Notes: generated by a model not told the origin, from the sequence alone. A DNA stretch of 64,000 bases from Sandaracinus sp. (GCA_020633125.1 JACKEH010000006.1:62001-126000), one strand, 5' to 3'. Counted from the first letter of the stretch, positions 37,078 to 46,561 are shown. Numbers and translations are program-made.

Positions 37078-37935
37078 TCAGGGCGCGGGGTCGACGCCGA
37101 GCTCGAGGTTGTCGATGAGCCGCGTGCGGCCGACGTGCGCGGCCACGAGCAGCACCGCCTCGGTCACGCTGCCTTCGAGGGTTTCGAGCGTGGTCGGTTT
37201 CGCGATGGCGACGTAGTCGACGGAGTCGAAGCTCGTCTCCACCGGACCGCGCACGATCTCCACCAGCGCCGCCGCGTCCCGCATGCCCGCGTGCCACGCC
37301 TCGTTGGCGGCGCGAAGCCCACGCGCGATGGCGAGCGCCCGCTGCCGCTCGTCGCTCGAGAGGTAGCGGTTGCGCGACGAGAGGGCGAGCCCGTCTTCTT
37401 CGCGCACGATGCGGTGGCCGACGACGTCGACCGGAAGATCGAGGTCGAGCGCGAGACGCTCGAGCAGACGCCACTGCTGGTAGTCCTTGCGGCCGAAGAC
37501 CGCGACGCACTTGCCAGTGAGCGCGAAGAGCTTCGTGACCACGGTCGTGACGCCCGAGAAATGCGTCGGTCGGTGCACGCCTTCGAGCGGCTTCGTGAGC
37601 TCGCCGAGCGTGACCGTGGTTTGAAAACCGGGGGGGTACATCGCGCCGTCGTCCGGTGCGAAGACCAAGTCGACCCCGCGCGCACGACACGCCTCGAGGT
37701 CCGCCTCGAGCGTGCGCGGGTAACGGCCGAGGTCTTCGTGCGCCGCGAACTGCAGCGGGTTCACGAAGATGGTCACGGCGCGAAACGTCGCGCCTTCTTC
37801 GGCCGCGCGATCGACGAGGCTCAGATGACCCTCGTGCAACGCGCCCATCGTCGGCACCAGACCGACGCGTGCGCCAGTCGCGCGGGCCGCCTCGCATGCC
37901 TCACGGAACGCCTTCGGCTCTCGCACGACCTGCAT
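37078..37935 (-). CDS. panC: Pantothenate synthetase
   Basis: Condenses pantoate and beta-alanine with ATP hydrolysis to AMP, the last step of pantothenate synthesis. 285 aa. The nucleotidyltransferase motif is MGALHEGHL, and GRKDYQQWRLLERL with DVVGHRIVREEDGLALSSRN completes the active site. ATG at 37935 is used over the GTG one codon earlier because GGAGAG is better spaced. panB ends ten bases upstream, so the two are co-transcribed. Confidence 0.97.
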   Translation of the reverse strand: MQVVREPKAFREACEAARATGARVGLVPTMGALHEGHLSLVDRAAEEGATFRAVTIFVNPLQFAAHEDLGRYPRTLEADLEACRARGVDLVFAPDDGAMYPPGFQTTVTLGELTKPLEGVHRPTHFSGVTTVVTKLFALTGKCVAVFGRKDYQQWRLLERLALDLDLPVDVVGHRIVREEDGLALSSRNRYLSSDERQRALAIARGLRAANEAWHAGMRDAAALVEIVRGPVETSFDSVDYVAIAKPTTLETLEGSVTEAVLLVAAHVGRTRLIDNLELGVDPAP

Positions 37936-37945
37936 CACGCTCTCC

Positions 37946-38848
37946 TCAGGCCTGCGGCCCGTAACCCGCGCGCGCCGGCGCGTCCGCGACGGGCTCCGCG
38001 CTCTCTTCGCGCTTCACGTTGCCGAAGCCGTGCTCGACGCTCGGGAACGCGCCGCTGCGGACCTCGTCGCAATAACGCGCGACCGCGTCGCGGCCCTCCG
38101 CGTATTGCTCGGCGTAGCGCTTGACGAACTTCGGCTTCAGGTCCGGCGTGAGCCCGAGCAGGTCGTAACAGACCAGCACCTGGCCGTCGCAGTCGGGGCC
38201 GGCGCCGATGCCGATCGTCGGCACCGGAAGCTCCGCCGTGACGCGGGCCGCGAGGTCGCTCGGCACGCCTTCGAGCACCACCGCGAACGCACCGGCCTCG
38301 GCGACCGCGAGCGCGTCGTCGAGGATGCGCGCGGCCGCGTCTTCGGTCTTGCCCTGCACCCGGAAGCCACCCATCGCGTGCACCGACTGCGGGAGCAGGC
38401 CGACGTGGCCCATCACCGGAACGCCGGCCTCGACGAGGCGGCGAATCACCGGCGCGACACTCTTTCCGCCTTCGAGCTTCACCGCGTGCGCGCCGCCCTC
38501 GGCGAGGAAACGGCCCGCGTTGCGCAGCGCCTCTTCCGGCGTGATCTGCGCGCTGAGGAAGGGCATGTCGCCGACGATCATCGCGCGGCGCGCCCCGCGG
38601 GACACCGCGCGACAGTGGTAGACGACCTCGTCGACCGTCACCGGCAACGTGGTGTCGAGGCCCTGCACGACCATGCCGAGCGAGTCGCCCACGAGCAGGA
38701 TGTCCGCGCCGCCTTCGTCGATCATGCGCGCGAAGGTCGCGTCGTAGGCGGTGACCATGGCGATGCGCTCGCCGCTCTGCTTCATGCGCAGCAGGCGCGG
38801 AACGGTGACGCGACTCGCGGACGCAGCCGCGGGCTTCTTCTCGCTCAT
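37946..38848 (-). CDS. panB: 3-methyl-2-oxobutanoate hydroxymethyltransferase
   Basis: Transfers a hydroxymethyl group from methylene-THF to ketoisovalerate to form ketopantoate. 300 aa. Family signatures: MVTAYDATFARMIDEGGADI, LLVGDSLGMVVQGLDTTLPV, LEGGKSVAPVIRRLVEAGVP and the DCDGQVLVCYDLLGL segment. The ATG at 38848 is used; the region upstream in frame is not gene-like. The C-terminal 35 residues are a variable acidic tail. Confidence 0.97.
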   Translation of the reverse strand: MSEKKPAAASASRVTVPRLLRMKQSGERIAMVTAYDATFARMIDEGGADILLVGDSLGMVVQGLDTTLPVTVDEVVYHCRAVSRGARRAMIVGDMPFLSAQITPEEALRNAGRFLAEGGAHAVKLEGGKSVAPVIRRLVEAGVPVMGHVGLLPQSVHAMGGFRVQGKTEDAAARILDDALAVAEAGAFAVVLEGVPSDLAARVTAELPVPTIGIGAGPDCDGQVLVCYDLLGLTPDLKPKFVKRYAEQYAEGRDAVARYCDEVRSGAFPSVEHGFGNVKREESAEPVADAPARAGYGPQA

Positions 38849-38931
38849 TTGGCTTTCCTCTCCCTTCGGTCGCGGCCCGGAAACCGGGTCCACGCCTCGA
38901 GGCGCTCCGCAATGTAGCAGGTGCCCGGCGG

Positions 38932-39348
38932 TCACGCTCGCGTGCGCGGTCGCGGCCGCCGCCACACCCACGCGGCGACCCAAGCCGCGACGCCCACGAC
39001 GCCTACCGCGACCCAGCGCGGGAGCAGCAACGCCCTGGCTTCCTCGGGCGACTCCACGCCGAGCGGTTCCAGCAACGACGCCGCGAAACGCGCGTCGAGG
39101 TGCACGAGGGAGTCCCACGTGAAGGGCACGTTCACCGCGAGGAACGCGAGCACGAGGCCTCCGACGGCCAGGAGCGCCGCGTGAAGGTTCGCGTCGCCCG
39201 GATCGCGTGAGAGGCCGACCGCGAAGGTGACGCTCGCGAGCAGCGCCGCGACCACGAGGCCCCACCCGACGAGGTAGGGCCCGAGCCCGAGGCCCAGCCC
39301 GGCGCCGGTCGTCAGCGCGAGGCCGAGCACCAGTGGAGCACGCTTCAT
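38932..39348 (-). CDS. Small integral membrane protein, 138 aa
   Basis: Three or four predicted transmembrane helices (LVLGLALTTGAGLGLGLG, GLVVAALLASVTFAVGL, LLAVGGLVLAFLAVNV, WVAVGVVGVAAWVAAW), with an Arg-rich C-terminus that predicts a cytoplasmic end. Unknown function. It follows the TPR gene by 25 bases and precedes panB by 83, and could be part of the same transcript. Confidence 0.7.
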   Translation of the reverse strand: MKRAPLVLGLALTTGAGLGLGLGPYLVGWGLVVAALLASVTFAVGLSRDPGDANLHAALLAVGGLVLAFLAVNVPFTWDSLVHLDARFAASLLEPLGVESPEEARALLLPRWVAVGVVGVAAWVAAWVWRRPRPRTRA

Positions 39349-39373
39349 CCGCGACCCGAATCGAGACGTCGCA

Positions 39374-40615
39374 TCAGAGCGCGTCGAGCTGCTCGCGAAG
39401 CGTGGCTTGTGCTTCGGCGTCTTCGGTGAGGGCGAGCGCGCGCGTCCACATCCGGCGCGCTTCGTCCTTCAGGCCGAGCTCGGCCAGCAACCGGCCGGCC
39501 TCCCGGTGGTAGCGAAAATGCCCGCTGCGGTCCGAGCCACGCGCGAGCGCCGCGTAGAGGTCCGCCGCGCGCTGCGGGTTGCCCTGCTTCTCGTGGAGCT
39601 GCGCGAGGCGCTCCGTGCCCGTGGGCGGGAAGTCGGTCTGCGAGCGTGTGGTCAGGATCGAGACGATGCGCTCGAAGGTCCCGACGGCGTCTGCGTCGCG
39701 CCCGGCGTCCGCGAGCGCGAGGCCGACCTCCTGGAGGTACATCAGGTCCGGCCGATCCTCGTCGAGCAGGTTGGCCCCGGCTTCGAGCACGTCGACCGCT
39801 TCGGCGAAGAGCTCTTGGTCCCGCAGGTAGCGCCCGAACACGAAGTAGGGTCGCGGGTCCTCGTCGAACTCCTCCATCGCGCGCTGGTAGAACGAGACCG
39901 CCTCTTCGTGCTCGTCGTCTTCCTCGGCGAGCTTCGCGAGCTCGACGTAGGCCGCGAGCAGCGGCAGCCCCCGCTCGTCCTCCGCCATGCTCTCGACGAG
40001 CTCGACGAAGGCCTCGCGCGCTCCGGTGCGGTCACCGTCGAGCACCCGCGCCCGCCCGAGCTCGAGCCAGAGGTACCGTGGCGCCTCAGCATCTTCGAGC
40101 ACGGCCTCCAGGCCCTTTCGCGCCTCGCTCACCTTGCCGGCGTGAAGCGCGAGCACGGCCTCCACGAAGGCCTCGCCGTAGTCTTCGTACTCCTCGGCTT
40201 GCGCGTCTTCCCACGCGCCCGAGAGCAGCACCCAACGCTCTTCGTCGGTGAGCTCTTCCGCCGCCGCTTGCTCCGCCGCGTCGCCACGCTCGAGCCGGTC
40301 CCGAGCCGCGAGAATACGTTCGCGAAGCGCGTCGCTGGCGACCACTTCGAGCGCGTGCCCGAGCTCGTCGAACGCCAGCTCCAGCTCCCCGTTGCTCGCC
40401 AGCCGCTCCGCGTCTTCCAGGCGCGCTTCGGCCAGCGCGTCGAGGCACGCGTCGATGCGCTCCGCCAGCGCCTCGCGTTTGCTCGCTTCGCTGCTTCGGT
40501 CGAGCGCCTCTTCGAAGGCGAGCTTGGCCGGTCCGAACTGGCCCTCCGAGAACAGTCGCTCGGCGCGGGTCTCGGGATCCTCGCCTCCACCGAAGAGGCG
40601 CTTGAAGAACGACAT
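39374..40615 (-). CDS. Tetratricopeptide repeat protein, 413 aa
   Basis: Begins MSFFKRLFGGGEDPETRAER, a start often seen for myxobacterial TPR proteins of unknown role. About nine helical repeats are visible, for example LFSEGQFGPAKLAFEEALD, AVSFYQRAMEEFDEDPRPY and AADLYAALARGSDRSGHFRY. Very acidic overall, no signal peptide. Probably a cytosolic scaffold. Confidence 0.85.
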   Translation of the reverse strand: MSFFKRLFGGGEDPETRAERLFSEGQFGPAKLAFEEALDRSSEASKREALAERIDACLDALAEARLEDAERLASNGELELAFDELGHALEVVASDALRERILAARDRLERGDAAEQAAAEELTDEERWVLLSGAWEDAQAEEYEDYGEAFVEAVLALHAGKVSEARKGLEAVLEDAEAPRYLWLELGRARVLDGDRTGAREAFVELVESMAEDERGLPLLAAYVELAKLAEEDDEHEEAVSFYQRAMEEFDEDPRPYFVFGRYLRDQELFAEAVDVLEAGANLLDEDRPDLMYLQEVGLALADAGRDADAVGTFERIVSILTTRSQTDFPPTGTERLAQLHEKQGNPQRAADLYAALARGSDRSGHFRYHREAGRLLAELGLKDEARRMWTRALALTEDAEAQATLREQLDAL

Positions 40616-40693
40616 GGAAAATCTCCGACGCGTGGGTTGGGGCCGGCGCTCGCGCGGGCGACTCGGCCGGCGGCCGAAGTCCGCGGGTTCGGC

Positions 40694-41809
40694 TCAGTTC
40701 GAGGCCTTCTTGTCGAGGCGCTGCTTCGCGGCCGTCTTCACGGGGTTGGGCACGCCGCGGCTGCGCGAGAGCGCCTTGAGGTCGTTCGGTCGCAAGTGGG
40801 TGAGGAAACGGAGCGAGACGCCGACGGGGCACTTCGGGTTGAAGACGAGCGCGCGCTTCACCTCGTAGCTCTTCGTCCACTCTTTGCGGTTTCCGATGTA
40901 GCGAATGATGTCTTCCGAGACTTCTTTGCTGTGCGCGATCGCGGCGGCTTCGTTCTCGCCCATCGAAGGCGAGCTGATCGCGGAGAACGCGACCTGCTTG
41001 TTCACGTCGCGCACGAGCAGCGCCCGCGCGGCCGCGTCACCGACGAGCGCGAGTCGAATCTTCTCCGACGAGGTCATCTCGCGAATGCGGAAGGAGAGCG
41101 GTTTGAACTTCTCCTTCAGCGTCTCGGTGCCTTCGACCGGGTCGCGGTCGATCGGATCCTCGTCGTCGTCGTCCGCGATACACTCCGCGAACGCGAGGTC
41201 CGAGGGAAGCGGCTCATCCGTCGGCTCCGGGATGAGCTGACCCTGAATCGCTTCGACGTGCGCCTCGAACGAGGGGATGCCGTCGAGGTGCACGCCGTTG
41301 CGCGCGCAGAGCTCGATCAGTCGGTCCGCCGTCGACATGCGCGTGCGCTTGTTCTTGTAGAGCGCCTCCACGATCGCGGGCGCCGCGAGCAGTCGCTGTT
41401 GGTTGACGGCGATGAGCTCGCTCAGCGACTCGCTGCAGTAGCGTGCGACGAACGCGACGGTCCCGCTCGAAATCCCCGCGTTCTGCACGAGCGCTTCGAG
41501 CACGTCGTCGCGTTCGAGGAAGCGGTCCGCGAGCGCGTCCAGGACCGACTCCGGCAGCGCCGCCGCACACGCCGGCAACAACACCGCAGGCGGCAGCCCG
41601 TCGAGCGTCCCGGCGGCCGCCGCGGCGATCTTCTCGTCCGGGTCGGCCGCGAGCTGGGCCAGGAGCGTGACGAGGTCGCCGCCCTTGACGGGGACGACGC
41701 CCTTCGCGGCCATCATCTTCGCGGGGCCCGGCGCGTCGGCCGCCACGAAACGGCGCAGCGCTTCGGGCATCGCGTCGATGGGCAAGGGCAGGGCCGCAGG
41801 TCGCTCCAT
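40694..41809 (-). CDS. Hypothetical protein, 371 aa, helical
   Basis: Long conserved-looking protein with helical repeats in the N-terminal half (KIAAAAAGTLDGLPPAVLLP, DVLEALVQNAGISSGTVAFV) that resemble HEAT-type arrays, then an acidic loop (ADDDDEDPIDRDP) and a basic C-terminal part (RDVNKQVAFSAISSP, FLTHLRPNDLKALSRSRGVP). It has no signal. No family is recognised, although the same order of HEAT-like and basic parts is common in this lineage. ATG at 41809. Confidence 0.7.
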   Translation of the reverse strand: MERPAALPLPIDAMPEALRRFVAADAPGPAKMMAAKGVVPVKGGDLVTLLAQLAADPDEKIAAAAAGTLDGLPPAVLLPACAAALPESVLDALADRFLERDDVLEALVQNAGISSGTVAFVARYCSESLSELIAVNQQRLLAAPAIVEALYKNKRTRMSTADRLIELCARNGVHLDGIPSFEAHVEAIQGQLIPEPTDEPLPSDLAFAECIADDDDEDPIDRDPVEGTETLKEKFKPLSFRIREMTSSEKIRLALVGDAAARALLVRDVNKQVAFSAISSPSMGENEAAAIAHSKEVSEDIIRYIGNRKEWTKSYEVKRALVFNPKCPVGVSLRFLTHLRPNDLKALSRSRGVPNPVKTAAKQRLDKKASN

Positions 41810-41886
41810 GGCGAACGTCTACCAGCAACGCGGGGCGGGTGGCCACAAGCTCGGCGCGTTCGGGCCCTCCACGACCGGAGACCCGT

Positions 41887-42714
41887 TCACCGCTGCCGGG
41901 CCGGAACCCAGGCCGTGGTTCGACCGCCGACGACGAGGTGCTCGATCGCATCCCCGTCCACCGTCGTCTGCCCGGCGACCTTTCCCCAACGCCGATGGAA
42001 GAGCCAATCGCGGGGGAAGAGGTCCTTTCGGGCGTCCGCGCGGACGGCGGTCTTCAGCACCTTCGACCACGCCCGGTGCAGCGCCCGGACCTCGTCACTC
42101 GTCAGCGACGCGGGGGCACGTCGGGGGTCGAGCCCCGCGTGAAAGAGCACCTCGTCCGCGATCCAGTTGCCGATGCCCGCGGCGAAGCGCTGGTCCAAGA
42201 GGAGCCCCTTGATCGCCCCGCGCCGCCGCACGAACGCCTTCTCCAGTGCCTTGGCGCTCGGCAGCTCGTTCAACGCGTCGAAGCCGAGCTCCGTGACCGG
42301 CGCCTCGCGCCGCGGGTCGTCACGCACCCACAGACGCCCGAACCGCCGCGGATCCGTCATCGCCATTCGAGCGCCGTCGTCGGCTTCCAGGACGATCTTC
42401 GCGAAGCGTGGCGGCCACGACCGATCGATCGCCTCGGGGGTCGACTCGAGGTGCAGCGGCTCGACGCCCGGCACGCGCCACGCGCCCGTCATGCCGAGGT
42501 GAAAGACGAGGTGCGGACCCTCGTCGAGCGTCACCCAAGCGACCTTGCCGTGGCGATGCACACCCTCGACGCGGCGACCCTGCAACGTCGAGAAGCGCGA
42601 GGGGTCGTCGATGACGATGTCGTCTTCGGCGATCCACACGCTCCGAAGTCGCTGGCCCTTCAACGTTCGCTCGAGCAGGCCGCGGGTGTGCTCGACCTCG
42701 GGAAGCTCCGGCAT
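41887..42714 (-). CDS. Formamidopyrimidine-DNA glycosylase family, zinc-less
   Basis: Base excision repair enzyme of the Fpg/Nei family. 275 aa. The mature start is PELPEVE after Met, giving Pro1 as the nucleophile, with the catalytic Glu in PEVEHTRG and Lys in HGKVAWVTL. GIGNWIADEVLFHAGLDP is the helix-two-turn-helix. The C-terminal finger, which in Fpg has four Cys, reads WGKVAGQTTVDGDAIEHLVV then GGRTTAWVPARQ with no Cys at all, so the zinc site is absent while the fold and the Arg of GGRTT are kept, like NEIL1 or plant and mimivirus zinc-less types. Divergent from the 42755 gene with 40 bases between. Confidence 0.93.
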   Translation of the reverse strand: MPELPEVEHTRGLLERTLKGQRLRSVWIAEDDIVIDDPSRFSTLQGRRVEGVHRHGKVAWVTLDEGPHLVFHLGMTGAWRVPGVEPLHLESTPEAIDRSWPPRFAKIVLEADDGARMAMTDPRRFGRLWVRDDPRREAPVTELGFDALNELPSAKALEKAFVRRRGAIKGLLLDQRFAAGIGNWIADEVLFHAGLDPRRAPASLTSDEVRALHRAWSKVLKTAVRADARKDLFPRDWLFHRRWGKVAGQTTVDGDAIEHLVVGGRTTAWVPARQR

Positions 42715-42754
42715 CGCGCGGAGCTTGGGCGCAGCGACCAACGGGAGCCAGCGC

Positions 42755-43807
42755 ATGAGCCGTTTCGGAGGCCCCGGGATACCTCCGCCCCATGCGCCGA
42801 CCGGATGTGGGGCTCGAAGCGACGTCTTTCGATTCGAAGGGACCCTCCGCGGCTCCCTCGGGAAGCGACCCTGGAGCGTTCTCGTCCTCGGCGCCGTGCT
42901 CGCGGCTTGCGGCGACGACGACGGCGCGTCGGACGCGGCGATCGACGCGGCCTCGCGGGATGCGGGACGCGACGCCACCACCTCGGACGACGCCAGCATG
43001 CCGACCGACGGGGGCGAAGATCTCCCCGACGCTGAACGACGCGACGCCGGCGCGGACGCCGGGGTGCCCGAGGCGCTTCGCGAGGTCGTGGTCGCTGCGG
43101 GGTCGAATCATTGGCGGGCGCTCAGCATCGACGGGGGCCGCACCTTCTGCGACGTCGGTCGCGCGACCGAAGCCGACGCCACCGGATTCGACAACCCCTA
43201 CCTCCTGCGCACCATCTCCTTCTACGACGGCCGCTTCGTCACCGGCTCGTGGCGCGCGATCTACGTCTCCACGAACGGCTTCGAGTGGACCGACGTCACC
43301 GGCGACGGCAACCCCGAGTTCGGGCAGTGGGTCGCCGGCGTCGCCTACGGCAACGAGTGGTGGGTCGCGACGGGCGGCTACGGCACCGCGATGCGTTCAC
43401 GCGATCTCACGTCGTGGGAAAACGTCTCGTCGGAGCTCCCGGGCAACGAAGCCTCACGCTCGCTCGTCTTCGGCGACGGAGTCTTCGTGACCGGACGCGA
43501 CGCGGTCGGTTGGTGGTCGAGCACGGACGGAACCGCTTGGACCCAGATCGACCCCGACAACGACCCCGCGTTGGTCTTCGACGGCGCGGTGATCGAACGC
43601 CCCGGCTACGACCGAGGTCACGGCATTCGCCTGCGCGGCGGTTGGCCGAACCGAATCGAACGCGCCGAGGATCGCGAGGGCGCGACGTGGGAGACGGTCT
43701 TCACGGCGCCCGAGAACCCGACGCGCTTCGCGTTCGGCGAGGTGCCCGAGGCGGACTTCACGCGAGGCCGTGTCCCCGACGCCCTGGCCGACTGCCTCGG
43801 CCTCTGA
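42755..43807 (+). CDS. Lipoprotein with Asp-box repeats (beta-propeller)
   Basis: 350 aa. The hydrophobic signal and lipobox (WSVLVLGAVLAACG, Cys52) are preceded by 34 residues that are unusually long, so the real start could be later but no in-frame ATG or GTG exists before the signal. A linker rich in Asp, Ala and Gly follows (DAGADAGVP). The rest has BNR-type Asp-boxes (STNGFEWTD, SSTDGTAWTQ) typical of sialidase-like beta-propellers. No enzyme motif is clear. GGGAG at 42742-42746 precedes the ATG. Confidence 0.7.
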   Translation: MSRFGGPGIPPPHAPTGCGARSDVFRFEGTLRGSLGKRPWSVLVLGAVLAACGDDDGASDAAIDAASRDAGRDATTSDDASMPTDGGEDLPDAERRDAGADAGVPEALREVVVAAGSNHWRALSIDGGRTFCDVGRATEADATGFDNPYLLRTISFYDGRFVTGSWRAIYVSTNGFEWTDVTGDGNPEFGQWVAGVAYGNEWWVATGGYGTAMRSRDLTSWENVSSELPGNEASRSLVFGDGVFVTGRDAVGWWSSTDGTAWTQIDPDNDPALVFDGAVIERPGYDRGHGIRLRGGWPNRIERAEDREGATWETVFTAPENPTRFAFGEVPEADFTRGRVPDALADCLGL

Positions 43808-43811
43808 GAGT

Positions 43812-43853
43812 TGTGGGAGGGGGCGCGTCGCTCCCTCGAGAAGGGAGAAGAGC
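43812..43853. repeat. Dispersed palindromic repeat, second family, copy 2
   Basis: Reverse complement matches 6961-7002 at about 35 of 42 positions. It starts five bases after the stop of the 42755-43807 gene and is 20 bases from the other element at 43873. Confidence 0.55.
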
Positions 43854-43872
43854 GGGAATCAGCGCAAGTGGC

Positions 43873-43969
43873 GGGGCGCGGGCTCCGCTCTGTCCCGTCG
43901 AGCGGTACGACCTCCGAAGTGGCTGAGCGAAGCGAAGTCCGAAGGAGGTTCTCCCGACGCTCCGCCCAC
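43873..43969. repeat. Palindromic intergenic element, copy B (core inverted)
   Basis: Matches copy A at 3387-3429 (39 of 43) and 3482-3500 (18 of 19). Between the conserved gacctcc (43909-43915) and ggaggtt (43944-43950) arms lies a 28-base core (43916-43943) whose reverse complement matches 26 of 28 bases of the core at 3430-3457. It lies between two gene 3' ends (43807 plus, 44008 minus). Confidence 0.75.
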
Positions 43970-44007
43970 CCCCAACTCGCGCCTCGAGCGCCCACGAGCG
44001 GACGAGG

Positions 44008-45024
44008 TCAGGCGAACGCTTCGGCCAAGAGCTCGAAGCTTCGAAGCCGCACCTCGAACGAATGCGCGCTCGTGGTGATCATCAGCTCGTCGGCGCGCGT
44101 TCGATCCGCGAGCGCCACCAGCGCGTCGCGCACGCGATCGGGTGAGCCGATCACGTGTGACGACATGAACGACTCCGCCGCCGCACGCTCCGCGGGCGTC
44201 CACGCGTGCGAGAGCGCTTCTTCGACCGTCGGAATCGGCGTCGGCGCGCCGCGCACCAGCCGCGCGTACGCGAGCGCCATCGACTGCGAGAGCCGCCGCG
44301 CCTCGTCGTCGGTCGGCGCGCAGAGCACCGCCACGGCGACGATGGCGTGGGGCGTCGCGCCGTCCTTGCCCACGAAACCCTCGCGGTAGAGCCGCATCGC
44401 GACGTCGGTGCCTTGGGGCGCGAAGTGGTGCGCGTACGCGTAGGGGAGGCTGCGCTGCGCCGCGAGCCGCGCGCCGTAGTCGCTCGACCCGAGCACGAAA
44501 ATCGGTGGACGCGCACCCTCGCCGGGCACCGCGTGAATCGCGGCGTAGGGATGCCCCGCCGGCCAGCGTCCCGAGAAGAAGCTCTCGAGCTCGTCGAGCT
44601 GCCCGGCGAGGTCGCCGGCGTCGCGTGGATCGTTCGGGCGCCGCAACGCGAAGGCCGTCAGCCGGTCCGAGCCCGGCGCACGACCGACCCCCAGGTCGAT
44701 GCGACCCGGGAACATCGATTCGAGCGTGCCGAAACGCTCGGCCACCATCAGCGGCGCGTGGTTCGGCAACATGATTCCCCCCGAGCCCACCCGAATCGTC
44801 GTCGTCGCGGCGGCGACCTGACCGGCCAAGAGGTCCGGCGCGGCGCTCGCGATGGTGGGCATCGCGTGATGCTCCGCGAGCCAGAAGCGCGTGAAGCCGA
44901 GCGCCTCGACATGACGCGCGAGCGAGATGGAGCGGTGCAGCGAATCGCCGATGCTCACGCCCGCGGAGACGGGGGCGAGATCGAGCACGGAGAAGGGCAC
45001 GGGGGTGCTTCCGAGCGAAGGCAT
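44008..45024 (-). CDS. LLM-class flavin-dependent oxidoreductase (luciferase-like)
   Basis: 338 aa TIM-barrel protein of the bacterial luciferase superfamily (MsnO8-like branch). The N-terminal strand is VPFSVLDLAPVSAGVSIGDS, the flavin region is FTRFWLAEHHAMPTIASAAP then TTTIRVGSGGIMLPNHAPLM, and ERFGTLESMFPGRIDLGVGR with the conserved GR follows. Uses reduced FMN or F420; the substrate is unknown. ATG at 45024. The palindromic element lies after its stop. No neighbouring reductase was found. Confidence 0.92.
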   Translation of the reverse strand: MPSLGSTPVPFSVLDLAPVSAGVSIGDSLHRSISLARHVEALGFTRFWLAEHHAMPTIASAAPDLLAGQVAAATTTIRVGSGGIMLPNHAPLMVAERFGTLESMFPGRIDLGVGRAPGSDRLTAFALRRPNDPRDAGDLAGQLDELESFFSGRWPAGHPYAAIHAVPGEGARPPIFVLGSSDYGARLAAQRSLPYAYAHHFAPQGTDVAMRLYREGFVGKDGATPHAIVAVAVLCAPTDDEARRLSQSMALAYARLVRGAPTPIPTVEEALSHAWTPAERAAAESFMSSHVIGSPDRVRDALVALADRTRADELMITTSAHSFEVRLRSFELLAEAFA

Positions 45025-45095
45025 GGGCTCGGTTCGTCGCGCGAGCACGCGAGGCGTCACCTGCGGCGTGACGTGCACCCGCGAAACGAGGCGCG

Positions 45096-46340
45096 TCAGT
45101 TCGACAACGTCGCCGCTTCCGCGTCGAGTCGATCGGCGATGGCCGAGATCGCGTTCGCGCCGTCCTCGAAACCGAACTCGCTTCGAAGGTACGCGTCCGC
45201 GTTGGTCAGCAGCACGATGGCGAGCCGTTCTTCCGGTTGAATCAAGAGCAACGCGCTCGCGCCGTAGGTGCTCCCCGAATGCGCGAGCCAGCGGCGGCTC
45301 CCAACCGTGCGCCAGCTCCAAGCGAACGCTTGGCTCCCGCTCACACGGGGGAACTGCACCCGCCCGAGCTCCGCGACGCTCTGATCCGAGAGCACGCGAA
45401 CACCATCGACTTCGCCGGTGAGCATCGCGATCGCGAAGCGCGAGAGCCCCGTGACGCTCACGCGGAGCGAGGTCGCCGGGTAATGCGCGAAGCCGTAGTG
45501 CGGGTTCGGGAGGAACCCGTCGCGGCGGCTCCACGAATAGGGCGTCGCGAGCCGCGAGAGATCGGTGTCGCGAAGGAACCAGCTCGCTCCGTCCATGCGA
45601 AGCGGGGTGAAGAGCCGCGCCTCCGTGAGCGCCTCGAGCGGTCCATCCCCCGCGACCTCGAGCAGATGCCCGAGCACACCGAAGCCCGCGTTGCAGTACT
45701 CGCGACGCGTCCCCGGGGATGGCCCGAAGTTGGAGCTCGCGTAGAGCGAGCCCTCGGGCGTCACGTAGGCGGGCGCGAACTCCGCGAGCGTCATCGGCGC
45801 GTCGCGGCCCTCCGTCGTCACGCGACCGAGCGCGGGCCAGTTGTCGACGAGGCCGCTCGTGTGCGTGAAGAACATGCGCGCGGTGAGCGGTACGTCCCCG
45901 TGCTCCGGGTGACGGACGGGGTAGGGCAAGACGTCGTCGAGCGGTGCGTCGAGGTCGAGCACGCCGTCCTCGGCGAGCTGCAGCGCGAGGGCCGCCACCA
46001 CGGTCTTGGAGATCGACGCGACGATGAAGAGCGTGTCCGCCGCGACGGGGCGTTCTGCCTCCACGTCCGCATACCCGTAGGTACCGACCCACGCGAGCTC
46101 GCCGTCCCTCACGACCGCCGCCGCGACACCAGGGATGCCGCCTGCGGCCATCTGGTAGCTCACGAAGTCGTCGAGGCCTTCGGGGGGACCCGCGTCCGTC
46201 CCGGCGTCACGACCCCCGTCGTTCCCGGCGTCGACCGCGACGGGCTCGACGCCCGCGTCCACGCCCGACGCGTCGGACGGAGCGAACGTCGGCTCGCAGC
46301 CCAGCCTTCCCAAAAGCGCGATCAGGAGCGCGGTGCGCAC
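45096..46340 (-). CDS. Beta-lactamase-fold serine hydrolase, lipoprotein
   Basis: 414 aa. The lipobox GRLGC (Cys15) follows a short signal; the linker is DAG-rich. Class C/DD-peptidase family motifs: SxxK at 109-112 (SISK), YxN in RREYCNAGFG and the HSG triad in WLAHSGSTYG. Additional elements TARMFFTHTSGLVDN and ASNFGPSPGTRREY fit the EstB/DD-peptidase branch, so an esterase or peptidase is as likely as a lactamase. Surface exposed by the lipoprotein signal. Starts ATG at 46340; divergent with the 46604 gene. Confidence 0.92.
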   Translation of the reverse strand: MRTALLIALLGRLGCEPTFAPSDASGVDAGVEPVAVDAGNDGGRDAGTDAGPPEGLDDFVSYQMAAGGIPGVAAAVVRDGELAWVGTYGYADVEAERPVAADTLFIVASISKTVVAALALQLAEDGVLDLDAPLDDVLPYPVRHPEHGDVPLTARMFFTHTSGLVDNWPALGRVTTEGRDAPMTLAEFAPAYVTPEGSLYASSNFGPSPGTRREYCNAGFGVLGHLLEVAGDGPLEALTEARLFTPLRMDGASWFLRDTDLSRLATPYSWSRRDGFLPNPHYGFAHYPATSLRVSVTGLSRFAIAMLTGEVDGVRVLSDQSVAELGRVQFPRVSGSQAFAWSWRTVGSRRWLAHSGSTYGASALLLIQPEERLAIVLLTNADAYLRSEFGFEDGANAISAIADRLDAEAATLSN

Positions 46341-46561
46341 CGTGGAAACGTATCACGAAGGCGATTCACGGAAACCGAGCGGACGCTCACGCGTGGCGGA
46401 ACGAACTTTTCTGCGGGCTGCTCGGAACGTTTCTCGGATCCGCGCGTCGGAGGGGAGTCCTCGAAGACGGTGGCGAGTCGAGTGGCCACCGGGCGGGGCG
46501 AACTGGCGTTCACCGTCGCCAGGTCCCGATCGAAGACCGGCATTTCCTGACACTCTTTTGC

